Assembly: GCA_937862735.1 (NCBI GenBank)
Contig: CALMDH010000330.1
Span: 77,575 to 141,574 of the forward strand
Source: M0108 sp937862735
GTDB lineage: Bacteria > Pseudomonadota > Gammaproteobacteria > Chromatiales > Chromatiaceae
DNA: 64,000 nt
Direction: 5' to 3'
Positions 46,462 to 54,981 of the stretch are shown one piece after another. Each line of letters begins with the position of its first letter. The first letter of the stretch is position 1. The notes under the pieces were generated by a model. It saw nothing but the letters and a program-made list of their open reading frames with translations, had not been told where the DNA came from and ran no database searches. The translations under genes and the position numbers were made by a program.

Positions 46462-48756
46462 ATGATAAATCGAATCACCATCCCCGCCACCGCGCCGCGC
46501 CATCCGCAAACCGGATTCCCGTCGATGCCCGCCACCGTGGAAAAGCCTTGGCAGAGGCCCAAGCCCGGACCCACCACATCGCCATCGGCATCCGCCCCAT
46601 CCGCGCCATCAGCATCCGCGCCGACTGCGCCGCCTGTGCCATACCAGCGGCACATCGTTGACGCGCACGAGATACCCGCAGCACTGCGAGAGCTGAACTG
46701 TTGGGTGGCGTGGCGACTGAAGCCAAAAGGCATTGGCAAGAAGCCGGGAAAGGAACCCATCAGCCCCATTACCGGCGGCATGACCGGCTGGACCGACCCG
46801 GCGAATCAGGCCACCTTCGAGCAAGCCCGCGACTATGCCGAGGCGCATCACCTGCATGGCCTGGGTATCGTCCTGATGCCTGATGACGGCCTGATTGGTG
46901 GCGACCTTGACCATTGCCGTGACATAGCCACCGGCGAACTGAGCGAGGCCGCTAAGGCCATTCTGAGCGAAGCCGACACTTACACCGAAGTGTCACCGGG
47001 ATTGTCGGGCATACGGTTCTTCGCCTTCGGCACCTTCGGTGGCCATACCGGCCGTAGCAGTGAACATGACGTCGAATTCTACGAGCAAGGCCGCTGGCTG
47101 ACGATCACCGGCGACCACATTGAAGACACGCCCTTTAGTGTCGAGCGCCGCGACCTGAGCGAGTTGGGTAGACGGTACTTCCCACAGACGGCCAAGGCGA
47201 AGGCCGAGGAAACATCCATCCCGCCAGGATTCAAGCCGGTGGACTTGGACTCGATACCCGTCAAGGATTTCACCCGGCACGTCATCACCACCGGCGAGTG
47301 TCAGCACTATGACGGCGACCGCAGCAAGGCGCTCTTCGGTGTGGCAAAGGATTTGGCCAGGCTGGGACTGGACGACGCCACCATCGCCTGCATCCTCTGC
47401 GACCCGGCCAATGGGATCAGCGCCAAGGCGCTTGAGGAGCGATTCGGCAATGTCGAGTCAGCGATGGAGTGGACCATGATCTACACCGTCGCCAAGGCCC
47501 GCGAGGAAGTGGCGGCTGAACCTGCCTTGACCGAGGCGTTCTTGCAGGGTTTGAAGGCTGGCCCGCCAGCATCCGCCGCGACGGTTGACCCAACGGAGGG
47601 ACAAGCCGAACAGGGCAAGCCCGCTTGGTTTGCGCATGTCAGCGAACTCATGGAGCAACCGGCACCCCTGGAGTATCTCATCCGCGATTTCCTGTTGCCT
47701 GACAGCCTGGTGTTGCTGTTTGGCGATCCGGAGAGCGGCAAGTCGCTCCTGGCCCTGGAGTGGGCGGCGAGCGTTGCGACGGGACGGGACTGGCTGGGCC
47801 GCAGCGTGAAGCAAGGCCCGGCCGTCATCATCGCTGGGGAGGGCCACCACGGGCTGCGCCGCCGCCTGAAGGCGTGGAGCATCGAGCACGATTGCGAGGA
47901 GGAGCTTCGCGCCGCGCCCATCTACGTTTCCCGCACCGGCACGCGCCTCATCGACAAAGCGGCTTTGCAAACCGTGGTGGCGGAACTGGACGCGATTGCC
48001 CAACAAGCCGGGAAGCCTGCCGTGATTATCGTGGACACATTGCACCGCAACCTGGGCGGCGAGGAAAACAGCGAGACGGACATCGGCAACTTCATCCGCG
48101 CCGCCGACGCTCTCCGTGAGCGGTATGGCTGCACCGTCCTGACCGTCCACCATAGCGGGCACGGTGACAAAACACGATCCCGCGGTTCTTCTTCGTTGCG
48201 TGGCGGCGTGGACATCGAGTTCTGCCTGACCAAGGACGCCTCCGGGTTGCGCACCCTTGCATCGACCAAGACCAAGGACATGGGGCCGACGGTCCCCATT
48301 GGTTTCGAGGTAAAGCAGGTCGAGTTGCCGTGGCTGGACAGCGACGGCGTGGCCGAGGTGTCGATTGTGCTTGAGGCTCGCGAAGTCACCGCCAGTCCCC
48401 GGCGAAAGACATCGGCACCTGGCGTGCGCTTGGCCTTCGAGTCCCTTCTTGGCGCGATGGCTGAGGCTGGCGAGCAGCCACCGGAAGGGTGGCACCCACC
48501 GAAGGGCGCTATGCCGGAGCGCATCGTCCCCAATGATGCCTGGCGGCAGGCCCATCATGCCCGCCATACCGGGGACAAGACCGACACCAAGGACAAGGCG
48601 TTTAGGCGCGCCAAGGCCGATTTGGTCAAGGCTGGCGCGGTCGATTGCTGGCATGACATCTATTGGCCAAGCCCGAATCTGGCTCATGGAGCCGGTTGGC
48701 CTGACCTGGCCTCTCTCTGGCTGGCGGACACACTGACAAAAGCCGCAAACCAATGA
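46462..48756 (+). CDS. PrimPol-RepA-type replication protein of element 2
   Basis: 764 residues. After a Pro/Ala/Ser-rich lead (1-60), an archaeo-eukaryotic primase-polymerase module spans 65-240: LGIVLMPDDGLIGGDLDHCR (acidic D148 and D150), TEVSPGLSGIRFFAFG, VEFYEQGRWLTITGDH. A RepA/AAA_25 helicase module spans 405-650: Walker A FGDPESGKSLLALEWA (421-428), AVIIVDTLHRNLGG (D525), TVLTVHHSGHGDKTRSRGSS. Combined PrimPol-helicase proteins replicate P4-like satellites and plasmids. GGAGGG is 8 bases before 46462, which is preferred over an upstream in-frame ATG at 46429. The iteron cluster follows 12 bases after the stop. Confidence 0.85.
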   Translation: MINRITIPATAPRHPQTGFPSMPATVEKPWQRPKPGPTTSPSASAPSAPSASAPTAPPVPYQRHIVDAHEIPAALRELNCWVAWRLKPKGIGKKPGKEPISPITGGMTGWTDPANQATFEQARDYAEAHHLHGLGIVLMPDDGLIGGDLDHCRDIATGELSEAAKAILSEADTYTEVSPGLSGIRFFAFGTFGGHTGRSSEHDVEFYEQGRWLTITGDHIEDTPFSVERRDLSELGRRYFPQTAKAKAEETSIPPGFKPVDLDSIPVKDFTRHVITTGECQHYDGDRSKALFGVAKDLARLGLDDATIACILCDPANGISAKALEERFGNVESAMEWTMIYTVAKAREEVAAEPALTEAFLQGLKAGPPASAATVDPTEGQAEQGKPAWFAHVSELMEQPAPLEYLIRDFLLPDSLVLLFGDPESGKSLLALEWAASVATGRDWLGRSVKQGPAVIIAGEGHHGLRRRLKAWSIEHDCEEELRAAPIYVSRTGTRLIDKAALQTVVAELDAIAQQAGKPAVIIVDTLHRNLGGEENSETDIGNFIRAADALRERYGCTVLTVHHSGHGDKTRSRGSSSLRGGVDIEFCLTKDASGLRTLASTKTKDMGPTVPIGFEVKQVELPWLDSDGVAEVSIVLEAREVTASPRRKTSAPGVRLAFESLLGAMAEAGEQPPEGWHPPKGAMPERIVPNDAWRQAHHARHTGDKTDTKDKAFRRAKADLVKAGAVDCWHDIYWPSPNLAHGAGWPDLASLWLADTLTKAANQ

Positions 48757-48768
48757 TTTTCCTGCAAT

Positions 48769-48881
48769 CGGACATCGGACAAGTACCGGACAAGTGCCGG
48801 ACATGTCCGGACCGGCTTTCGGACGGACACGGACATCCCTCTATAGAGGATGTCCGGATGTCCGGCCCGCGCAAGTGTCCG
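48769..48881. repeat. Iteron/hairpin cluster after the PrimPol gene: candidate origin of element 2
   Basis: CGGACA occurs six times (48769, 48776, 48787, 48798, 48824, 48830) and its inverse TGTCCG four times (48804, 48851, 48859, 48876) in 113 bases. The pair around 48830-48856 forms a near-perfect hairpin: CGGACATCCCTC-TATA-GAGGATGTCCG, with one unpaired base. Dense short iterons, an AT-containing hairpin tip and the position just 3' of a replication gene are typical of a plasmid or satellite origin. No other role is suggested by the sequence. Confidence 0.65.
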
Positions 48882-48919
48882 ACCTGGCAACCGACTCCTG
48901 ACTTTGAGAGTACGCAAAG

Positions 48920-49450
48920 ATGAGTACTGATCCCATGAAGATTGGCCGAGTCATTCACGGCCCGGATGGCAACCCTTCAAAGCCTTGCCGGCTGATCGTG
49001 GCAACCAGCGATAGTCAGCATCACATCTTCCCGACTGCCAGCGAGGTTGCCGGGAGAGAAATTGCCGGAAGCTGGGTACGGTTCACGCCTTGCACCCTCA
49101 CTGGCGCGGCCCTGCGGTGGCAATGGTTGCCGGAGCCGAATCCTGATGGCAGTTGGAGCGGCACCGTCTACAAGGCTTCCTACCTGAGCTGCGGCGAAAT
49201 GAATTTGACCGTCGCGGTGCCAGACGCGAGGACGGTGTTCGTCGCCAGGATGCCCCCGGACGCGGTTTTGGGGGACATTGCAAAGCGAGCATCCAGGGAT
49301 ACCCTGGCCCGGATCGCGACACGCATGAAGGGGGCCGAGGTGCGATTTTGGCCGCGGGCGGATGATGCCTTTTTTGCAAAAAATATCGTTCTTAACCCGC
49401 GCCAATGGCCGGTGCGCGAGGAGCCGCCGCGCCTGCGGCTGGTGGCGTAG
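48920..49450 (+). CDS. Hypothetical protein of element 2
   Basis: 176 residues, not recognised. It starts MSTDPMKIGRVIHGPDGNPS and is mostly beta-like with many aromatic residues (GSWVRFTPCTL, LRWQWLPEPNPDGSWSG). A helical part follows (AKRASRDTLARIATRMKGAE) and a basic C-terminus. It lies just after the candidate origin and in the same orientation as the replication gene. There is no signal peptide or catalytic motif. Confidence 0.6.
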   Translation: MSTDPMKIGRVIHGPDGNPSKPCRLIVATSDSQHHIFPTASEVAGREIAGSWVRFTPCTLTGAALRWQWLPEPNPDGSWSGTVYKASYLSCGEMNLTVAVPDARTVFVARMPPDAVLGDIAKRASRDTLARIATRMKGAEVRFWPRADDAFFAKNIVLNPRQWPVREEPPRLRLVA

Positions 49451-49545
49451 CGACCTACAATATCTTGCGCTCTTCGCTGCGGTTGAGCACAAGATATGGG
49501 CCAGGTTGATTCAAGATATCTATTGCAAACATCAGGCGGTCAGCA

Positions 49546-49959
49546 ATGCCATTCACAAAAGGTTCATCAGGTAATCCAAGCGGTCGAGCGCCAGGTTCAC
49601 GCAATCGAGCCACCCTACTTCGAGACAGTCTGGCTGAAGATGTGCCAGCGATCATTGCGGTTCTGGTGGAGCAAGCGAAGGGTGGCGACATTCAGGCCGC
49701 CCGGCTGATCTTGGAGCGGACACTGCCACCCGTGAAGGCTGTTGGTCCGACTATCGAGGCTGAGCTTGACGGGTTCGCCAGTGGCGATCTGAAGGCCAGG
49801 GCCGAGGCGGTCACAATGGCAATGGCCCAGGGACAAATCCCGGTCGACGTGGGGCAAGCCTTGGTGTCGACCTTGAATACACAGTCCGCGATTGTGGAAA
49901 GCTGCGATCTTTCTGATCGCATCGCCAAGCTGGAGGCGCTACTCAATGTCAACCGCTAG
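49546..49959 (+). CDS. DUF5681-like protein (small terminase-like)
   Basis: 137 residues. The start KGSSGNPSGRAPGSRNRATL is the signature of DUF5681 proteins (KGQSGNPxGRPxGSxN), which often lie near phage terminase genes and are proposed small-terminase-like DNA-binding proteins. The rest is helical: RDSLAEDVPAIIAVLVEQAK, ARLILERTLPPVKAVG, and a C-terminal ESCDLSDRIAKLEALLN. In element 1 the comparable position is taken by a Nu1-like protein. The C-terminus overlaps the next gene by 14 bases. Confidence 0.75.
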   Translation: MPFTKGSSGNPSGRAPGSRNRATLLRDSLAEDVPAIIAVLVEQAKGGDIQAARLILERTLPPVKAVGPTIEAELDGFASGDLKARAEAVTMAMAQGQIPVDVGQALVSTLNTQSAIVESCDLSDRIAKLEALLNVNR

Positions 49960-50173
49960 CTTGAAGACCCGCCTGATCCGCCTGGAAGTGGCCACTCCCG
50001 CCGCCGCCGAGGTGAGCTTGGATGAGTTGGACGCCCTGGCCCGGAGACTGGACCTTGCAAACATCGACCTTGATACCCCGACTGGTTCACCCGCCCTGGT
50101 GGCGGTCAAGCGCGAACTTAAAGCACTCTTGGCGCGGCTGATGGCAGGCCAGCCAGGATGCCCGACACCCTGA
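49946..50173 (+). CDS. Small helical protein of element 2
   Basis: 75 residues, starting inside the end of the DUF5681-like gene (14-base overlap), so probably co-translated. It is helical and mildly acidic (SLDELDALARRLDLANIDLD, AVKRELKALLARLMAG). Not recognised. A terminator follows 25 bases after the stop. Confidence 0.6.
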   Translation: MSTASLKTRLIRLEVATPAAAEVSLDELDALARRLDLANIDLDTPTGSPALVAVKRELKALLARLMAGQPGCPTP

Positions 50174-50198
50174 CAAGGATGGACCGAAGCGACACCGA

Positions 50199-50222
50199 CC
50201 CCGCCGACTGCGGGGTTTTTTT
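50199..50222 (+). terminator. Intrinsic terminator after the DUF5681 operon
   Basis: CCCCGC-CGACT-GCGGGG followed by seven T residues. Confidence 0.92.
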
Positions 50223-50310
50223 GTGGGCGATGGTCCGGCCCTGCGCGACCGCATCATCCCGCCCTGGCGGCTACCATACCCCGCCAAAGGTAAGCGAATG
50301 GGTGGCGGTC

Positions 50311-50538
50311 ATGACAAGCGACGAGTGCAGGGAGCTGGCCAAGGCCAAGGGTGTCACCGTGGCCACTGTCAGGAGATGGGTACGAGAGCATGGCGAAGAT
50401 GCTGCCAGGCAACGGGTACGGATCGACGCCAGCCAGGCCGGGCGGATGGGGCGGAAAGTGAGCGGCGACACCTGGGGCTGGGACAGTAGACCGCCAAGGC
50501 CGAGGGTGCAGAGCCGTGATGCGCCCTTCGACTGGTAG
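50311..50538 (+). CDS. Small helix-turn-helix-like protein of element 2
   Basis: 75 residues. ECRELAKAKGVTVATVRRWV is a credible helix-turn-helix; the tail is basic (RMGRKVSGDTWGW, PPRPRVQSRD). It has no clear ribosome site and sits after a terminator, so it may have its own promoter. Its last bases are next to the hairpin block at 50571-50885. The coding status is uncertain. Confidence 0.45.
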   Translation: MTSDECRELAKAKGVTVATVRRWVREHGEDAARQRVRIDASQAGRMGRKVSGDTWGWDSRPPRPRVQSRDAPFDW

Positions 50539-50570
50539 ACCCCGCCAGGAGCCGCTACAAGGCCCGTACA

Positions 50571-50885
50571 GCGATCGGTGGGGCTAGGCAAGGCCATGAG
50601 TAGGCCCTGACCCCGCTGGCGGCTATGGGGCGGCTGTGGCGGCACGATAGGCCCTGCCTGTTGGCATCACCTTGCATGCCGAAATTTCACCGATCGCTCG
50701 ATAGGCGAGACTGGCACCATGCAAGCGCATGCCAACAGGTACGACCTATGGAACCGTGGCCATCGTGCCCCGAAGCCCCCGGAAGCCAGGCACCACAACG
50801 GCTGTGACGCCAGTCGCCTAACCTGAATGATGCTGACACCGGACCCTGCTGGTCCGTGAGCGGAGTATGGCGTTGCATACCCCGC
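50571..50885. other. Non-coding block of nested hairpins in the right end of element 2
   Basis: Several complementary segments: GCGATCGGTG (50571) with CACCGATCGC (50688); a 22-base arm at 50657-50678 beginning CCTGTTGGCAT with 50718-50739 ending ATGCCAACAGG (19 of 22 paired); GGACC-CTGCT-GGTCC (50841-50855); and GCGGAGTATG with CATACCCCGC (50860-50885, 9 of 10 paired). No gene is visible in 50539-51062. It could be a structured RNA, a second origin or a packaging/recombination site. Confidence 0.55.
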
Positions 50886-50994
50886 GCCTATCGGCTTAGC
50901 AGGAACCATCGAAACAAACCATGAAGAAAAACCCTGGTGTATCAGGGTTAGATTTGAGCCTTCAGGAGGTCAGCCAGAGAGGTTTCTGGACATG

Positions 50995-51017
50995 ATTCCA
51001 CCTGAAATTCCACCTGA
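50995..51017. repeat. Tandem CCACCTGA repeat, candidate integrase arm sites (right)
   Basis: Identical over 23 bases to 43662-43684 (ATTCCACCTGA twice with one A between). It lies 46 bases before the right attachment repeat. Confidence 0.65.
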
Positions 51018-51062
51018 AGAGCTTTCCATGCTGCGAGGGTGGATTCTATCTCTTTGATTTAA

Positions 51063-51109
51063 TTGGTGGGCGATACTGGGATTGAACCAGTGACCCCTCC
51101 CGTGTGAAG
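51063..51109. other. attR of element 2 (47-bp repeat in tRNA-Val)
   Basis: Identical to 43485-43531. It is the 3' part of the intact tRNA-Val. Confidence 0.92.
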
Positions 51110-51138
51110 GGAGTGCTCTCCCGCTGAGCTAATCGCCC
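51064..51138 (-). tRNA. tRNA-Val (anticodon CAC)
   Basis: On the minus strand it begins GGGCGATTAGCTCAGCGGG, has anticodon arm CTCCC-TTCACAC-GGGAG (anticodon CAC, reads GUG), a GGTTCAATCCC T-arm, acceptor 3' strand ATCGCCC, discriminator A and encoded CCA (51064-51066). All four stems pair. It is the integration target of element 2 and remains intact. The following 262 bases (51139-51400) hold no gene. Confidence 0.97.
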
Positions 51139-51400
51139 GATCAAGAAGGGCGCTATTCTAGGGAGCGACCCCGAGGGCGTCAAATCAGGTTGCAGGCTGA
51201 TAGTCCAGCGCATCCCGCGGCTGGGTGGGAAGCGCGGTGGCACCTCGTCATGCAACCCTTGCAAGGGGGTTTCTGAAATGCGAAGGGGTGAGCGAGGTGC
51301 TGCCGCGTTTGGGGTGAAAACTCAAGGCCAGGGCCGATGGATCTTTGAAGAGGGTCCAGTCACCTCGACAGGTAGAGGCCAGGGCCGGACAAGGCGGGGA

Positions 51401-51640
51401 TCAAGGGTTCAGCCGGTAATGGTGAAAGGCCTCGTCATCGCGATAGTGGACATCGGTCCAGCACTTGGGCAGGGACTCGCCGGAGCAGAACAAGAGATCG
51501 GCCTTGCGGAATTGCTCGGGGTCCTGGAGTTCCTCGCCGGCGTGATAACGGCCGACCAGTACCTCGTGGAGGGGGTTGAACAGGTCGCGCAGCCCTAGCA
51601 CCTCAACGAGCTTGCCGCTGGCTTTGTGTTTCAGAAACAT
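51401..51640 (-). CDS. Small conserved-looking hypothetical protein
   Basis: 79 residues: MFLKHKASGKLVEVLGLRDL, FNPLHEVLVGRYHAGEELQD, a PEQFRKADLLFCSGESLPKC segment and CWTDVHYRDDE. It is compact and acidic and I recall no function. The strong ribosome site AGGAGG lies 6 bases before the ATG at 51640; a GTG one codon upstream is too close to it. It lies 84 bases from the BolA-like gene, whose promoter side it does not share. Confidence 0.7.
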   Translation of the reverse strand: MFLKHKASGKLVEVLGLRDLFNPLHEVLVGRYHAGEELQDPEQFRKADLLFCSGESLPKCWTDVHYRDDEAFHHYRLNP

Positions 51641-51728
51641 CACGGTCCTCCTCAGGGTTGGTTGTTGGTCGGTTCCTACAGCAAGTATGACTTGCCGCGT
51701 GGGGAATGCCAGGTTTTCAGGCCCCGAA

Positions 51729-51971
51729 TCACCCGCATTGCAGGGCGGCCTGTTCCGGGGTCAGGGTCTTGATAGACAGGGCATGGAGTTCGCCACTTTC
51801 GATCTGGGGTTTGACCGTGGCCATGACCAGGCGCTGCCGTTCAAGGGGACTCTTGCCGACGAAGGCGGAGCTGATGACCAGGGCCTCGAAGTGGCTGCCG
51901 TCGCCGCTGACCTGGACCGCGGCATCGGGCAGGCCGGCACGGATAAGTTGGGTTATCGCTTGGGTTTCCAT
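51729..51971 (-). CDS. ibaG: BolA-family protein IbaG
   Basis: 80 residues. The whole chain is one BolA fold: TQAITQLIRAGLPDAAVQVS, GDGSHFEALVISSAFVGKSP, LERQRLVMATVKPQIESGEL, HALSIKTLTPE. The conserved H of GSHF and the RxxxV segment fit the short IbaG/YrbA type rather than the longer BolA. Such proteins bind monothiol glutaredoxins and iron-sulfur clusters. It lies just downstream of prfC, in the same orientation. Confidence 0.88.
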   Translation of the reverse strand: METQAITQLIRAGLPDAAVQVSGDGSHFEALVISSAFVGKSPLERQRLVMATVKPQIESGELHALSIKTLTPEQAALQCG

Positions 51972-52035
51972 GGTGATTCAGGGTCGGTGAAAAGGGGATG
52001 CAGGCCGGGGGCCCGGCCATGTCAGGGGTAAGCGG

Positions 52036-53616
52036 TCAGAGCTCCCGGGTCGCCAGGAAGCGGATATCGGGCCAGCGCTCCTGGGTCAGGCTGAGGTTGA
52101 CGCGGGTCGGGGCCAGGTAGACGAGCTGGTTGTCGCCGTCCAGGGCCAGATTTTCGTAGGCCTTGTCGCGGAAACGCTCCAGCATCTTGGGGTCGTCGCA
52201 ACCGATCCAGCGGGCGGTGTGGACGCCGACCGCCTCGACCACCGCCTCGACGCCGTACTCATCCTTGAGCCGGAAGGCGGCGACGTCGAACTGCAAGCTG
52301 CCCACGGCGCCCAGGATCAGGTCGTTGTTCTTGAGGGGCCGGAAGACCTGGGTGGCGCCCTCCTCCGCCAGTTGCACTACGCCCTTTTGCAGGGCCTTCA
52401 TCTTCAGCGGGTCCTTGAGGACGACGCGGCGGAAGAGCTCGGGGGCGAAGAAGGGGATGCCGACGTACTTGAGGTCCTCGCCCTCGGTGAAGGTGTCGCC
52501 AATCTGGATAGTGCCGTGGTTGTGCAGGCCGATGATGTCGCCGGGCCAGGCCTCCTCCACCAGTTGGCGCTCGTCGGCCTGGAAGGTGATGGCGTTGGCG
52601 ATCTGCACCGTCTTGCCGATGCGCACGTGGCGCATCTTCATGCCCTTGCGGTAACCGCCAGAGCAGACGCGCAGGAAGGCGATGCGGTCGCGATGCCCCG
52701 GGTCCATGTTGGCCTGGATCTTGAAGACGAAGCCGGTGAAGGCATCTTCCTCCGGGGCGACCTCCCGTTGCAGGGTCGCCCGGGGCCGGGGGGGCGGGGC
52801 GTAGGCGACGAAGGCGCGCAGCAGCTCCTCGACGCCGAAGTTGTTGATGGCGGAACCGAAGAAGACCGGGGTCTGGTCGCCGGCGCGGTAGGCGTCCAGG
52901 TCCAGGGGATGGCTGGCTCCGGCCACCAGTTCCATGTCCTCGCGCAGCTCGTCCGCCTGGTCGCCCAGGAGCTCGTCCATGCGCGGGTTGTCCAGGCCCT
53001 TGATCACCTCGCCGGTGCGGATGCGCCCACCGTGCTGGGCGCTGAAGAGGTGGGTCACGCCGCTGCGCAGGTCGTAGACGCCCTTGAAGCGCTTGCCAAT
53101 GCCGATGGGCCAGGTAACCGGGGCGCAGCGGATCTTGAGGACCGACTCGATCTCGTCGAGGATCTCGATGGGGTTGCGCCCCTCGCGGTCCAGCTTGTTG
53201 ACGAAGGTGAGGATGGGGGTGGCGCGTAGGCGGCAGACGTCCATCAGCTTGATGGTGCGCTCCTCCACGCCCTTGGCGACATCGATGACCATCAGGGCCG
53301 AATCCACCGCGGTCAGGGTGCGGTAGGTGTCCTCGGAGAAGTCCTCGTGACCGGGGGTGTCGAGCAGGTTGACGATGGCCTCGCCATAGGGAAACTGCAT
53401 GACCGAGGAGGTCACGGAGATACCGCGCTGCTTTTCCAGTTCCATCCAGTCGGAGGTGGCATGGCGCGCCGCCTTGCGCCCCTTGACGGTACCGGCCATC
53501 TGGATGGCCCCGCCGAAGAGCAGCAACTTTTCCGTGAGGGTGGTCTTGCCGGCGTCAGGGTGGGAGATGATGGCGAAGGTGCGCCGTTTGGCGAGTTGCT
53601 CTAAAAACTGCGACAT
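52036..53616 (-). CDS. prfC: Peptide chain release factor 3
   Basis: 526 residues (E. coli 529). GTPase motifs: HPDAGKTTLTEKLLLFGG (G1), the RGISVTSSVMQF segment (G2), LLDTPGHEDFSEDTYRTL (G3), FVNKLDREGRNPIEILDEIE (G4). Domains II and III follow (GPVGSLQFDV-like AVGSLQFDVAAFRL). RF3 recycles RF1 and RF2 after stop-codon hydrolysis. The gene is single, with a repeat-containing gap upstream. Confidence 0.97.
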   Translation of the reverse strand: MSQFLEQLAKRRTFAIISHPDAGKTTLTEKLLLFGGAIQMAGTVKGRKAARHATSDWMELEKQRGISVTSSVMQFPYGEAIVNLLDTPGHEDFSEDTYRTLTAVDSALMVIDVAKGVEERTIKLMDVCRLRATPILTFVNKLDREGRNPIEILDEIESVLKIRCAPVTWPIGIGKRFKGVYDLRSGVTHLFSAQHGGRIRTGEVIKGLDNPRMDELLGDQADELREDMELVAGASHPLDLDAYRAGDQTPVFFGSAINNFGVEELLRAFVAYAPPPRPRATLQREVAPEEDAFTGFVFKIQANMDPGHRDRIAFLRVCSGGYRKGMKMRHVRIGKTVQIANAITFQADERQLVEEAWPGDIIGLHNHGTIQIGDTFTEGEDLKYVGIPFFAPELFRRVVLKDPLKMKALQKGVVQLAEEGATQVFRPLKNNDLILGAVGSLQFDVAAFRLKDEYGVEAVVEAVGVHTARWIGCDDPKMLERFRDKAYENLALDGDNQLVYLAPTRVNLSLTQERWPDIRFLATREL

Positions 53617-53740
53617 GCGGGGTCTGGTGGAGGTGACGGTGCCTGGAGGCTAAGGCGGGGGATTATAACCGGACCCGATATGCCTAGACGGGGGCCGTCT
53701 CTGGTCGCGGGGCAACTTAACGTTGCCGCGCCCTCCTTCA

Positions 53741-53783
53741 CCCCCTCTCCCCGGCCCTCCCCCACCAGGGGGGAGGGGGTAAG
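53741..53783. repeat. G-rich intergenic palindromic repeat, copy D
   Basis: CCCCCTCTCCCCGGCCCTCC, CCACC, then AGGGGGGAGGGGGTAAG. It lies in the 228-base gap between prfC and the exported-protein gene. Confidence 0.6.
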
Positions 53784-53844
53784 ACAGAATCGCCGCGGTT
53801 TTAGGCCGGCAGCAGTTGGATGACTGGCACTGCCAGATTGGCTA

Positions 53845-54858
53845 TCAGGCGCCGAAGAAGGTGCGGGACAGGATGCCGATGAGGATGCCGAAGGAGCGCA
53901 CCGCCTCCAGGGAGACATTGGTGCCCTTGAGCTGGCCAGTGCCGTCGATCTGGCTGGCCAGGTCCTCCTCCTTGCCCTCGACCATGGTCTTCACGTAGGC
54001 CGATTCCTTCATGATGATCTGGCCGGTGACGCCGTCGACGTTGGCGAACAGGTCGCTGTCACCGTCGGCGCTGGCGAAGAGGGCCTCATCGGAGCCCAGG
54101 GTGGCGCTGGGTAGGGTCAGGGTCAGGTCATACTGGGTCTGGTTGGCGACGCCGGGGGTGTCGGTCCAGGGCATGTTGCCCTTGAGGGCATAGTCCCGGT
54201 CACCGCAGCGGGCGCTGAGGTTGATGAACCAGGAATTGGTCTGATAGGAGAAGATCATGTCCCCGTTCCAGGTGCAGCCCTTTTCCGAGGGCAGGCCGGC
54301 GGAGGGGATAAAGAACTTGCTGAGCTGGACGCTATCCACGCGCTCGTCGATCACCGAGCCCGCGGTCTGCTCGCCCCGCAGCTTCTTCAGCAAGGCCGCC
54401 TGGAGTTCCGCCGCCCCCGGCGAGGGGTTTTCCGGCTTGAGGGTCATGCCGCCACTGAAGGCCTCGGCGGAGGCGGGGACCTTGCCCATGGCCAGGTAGT
54501 TGACGCTCAGGGTGCTGCCCTCGACCTGACCGTTCTCCTTGACGGTGAAACCACCGGCATACTGGGTGCGCGGCAGCTTCTGGCTGGGGTTGTTGGGATT
54601 GACGATATTGCCCGTTCCCGAGACGCTGCACTGCTCGTTGGTGCGCAGCACGAAGGCCTTGGTCCGCCCGGCCTGGCATTCCAGAGACAGGGTGGTGACG
54701 ACCTTGGCGTCGGCCACCGTGAACTTGAAGCTATCGTTGCGCGCGGGGTCGCGCAGGGAGGGCATGTTGGCGCTAAAGCTAAGGTCGACCTTGGCCTCCT
54801 GGGCCAGGACCGGCAGGCTGGCCATACCGCACAGGGCCGCGAGGATGAATTTTTTCAT
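53845..54858 (-). CDS. Exported protein of unknown function
   Basis: 337 residues with a clear signal peptide (MKKFILAALCGMASLPVLAQ), so periplasmic or outer. The mature part is beta-rich with many Ser/Thr/Asn (VDLSFSANMPSLRDPARNDS, CSVSGTGNIVNPNN, GCTWNGDMIFSYQTNSWF) and several paired cysteines. The C-terminus has SFGILIGILSRTFFGA, a possible hydrophobic end. AGGTAA lies before the ATG at 54858; an upstream in-frame ATG at 54924 would break the signal peptide. It is not recognised. Confidence 0.75.
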   Translation of the reverse strand: MKKFILAALCGMASLPVLAQEAKVDLSFSANMPSLRDPARNDSFKFTVADAKVVTTLSLECQAGRTKAFVLRTNEQCSVSGTGNIVNPNNPSQKLPRTQYAGGFTVKENGQVEGSTLSVNYLAMGKVPASAEAFSGGMTLKPENPSPGAAELQAALLKKLRGEQTAGSVIDERVDSVQLSKFFIPSAGLPSEKGCTWNGDMIFSYQTNSWFINLSARCGDRDYALKGNMPWTDTPGVANQTQYDLTLTLPSATLGSDEALFASADGDSDLFANVDGVTGQIIMKESAYVKTMVEGKEEDLASQIDGTGQLKGTNVSLEAVRSFGILIGILSRTFFGA

Positions 54859-54981
54859 CGTCTTACCTCGAGTGTCTGGTGAGTAATCCGGGGTGAGGGA
54901 CGGGCCGGGCAGATGCCGGTTCATTTGAGTATGGTCGCCACCCCCGCAAGGGTCAAGGTAAGGGTCCTCGGGCAGGGGGCC

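Larger units (their letters stand above)
43485..51109. mobile_element. Integrated element 2 in tRNA-Val(CAC): small satellite/plasmid-like island
   Basis: Bounded by a perfect 47-bp direct repeat (43485-43531 and 51063-51109); the right copy belongs to an intact tRNA-Val. Inside are an integrase, an unknown coupled gene, an AlpA-like regulator, a PrimPol-RepA-type protein, an iteron cluster, two unknown small proteins, a DUF5681-like protein, a small helix-turn-helix protein and a block of hairpins. No virion or conjugation genes are visible. The plan matches element 1, though the genes are not close relatives. Confidence 0.9.
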
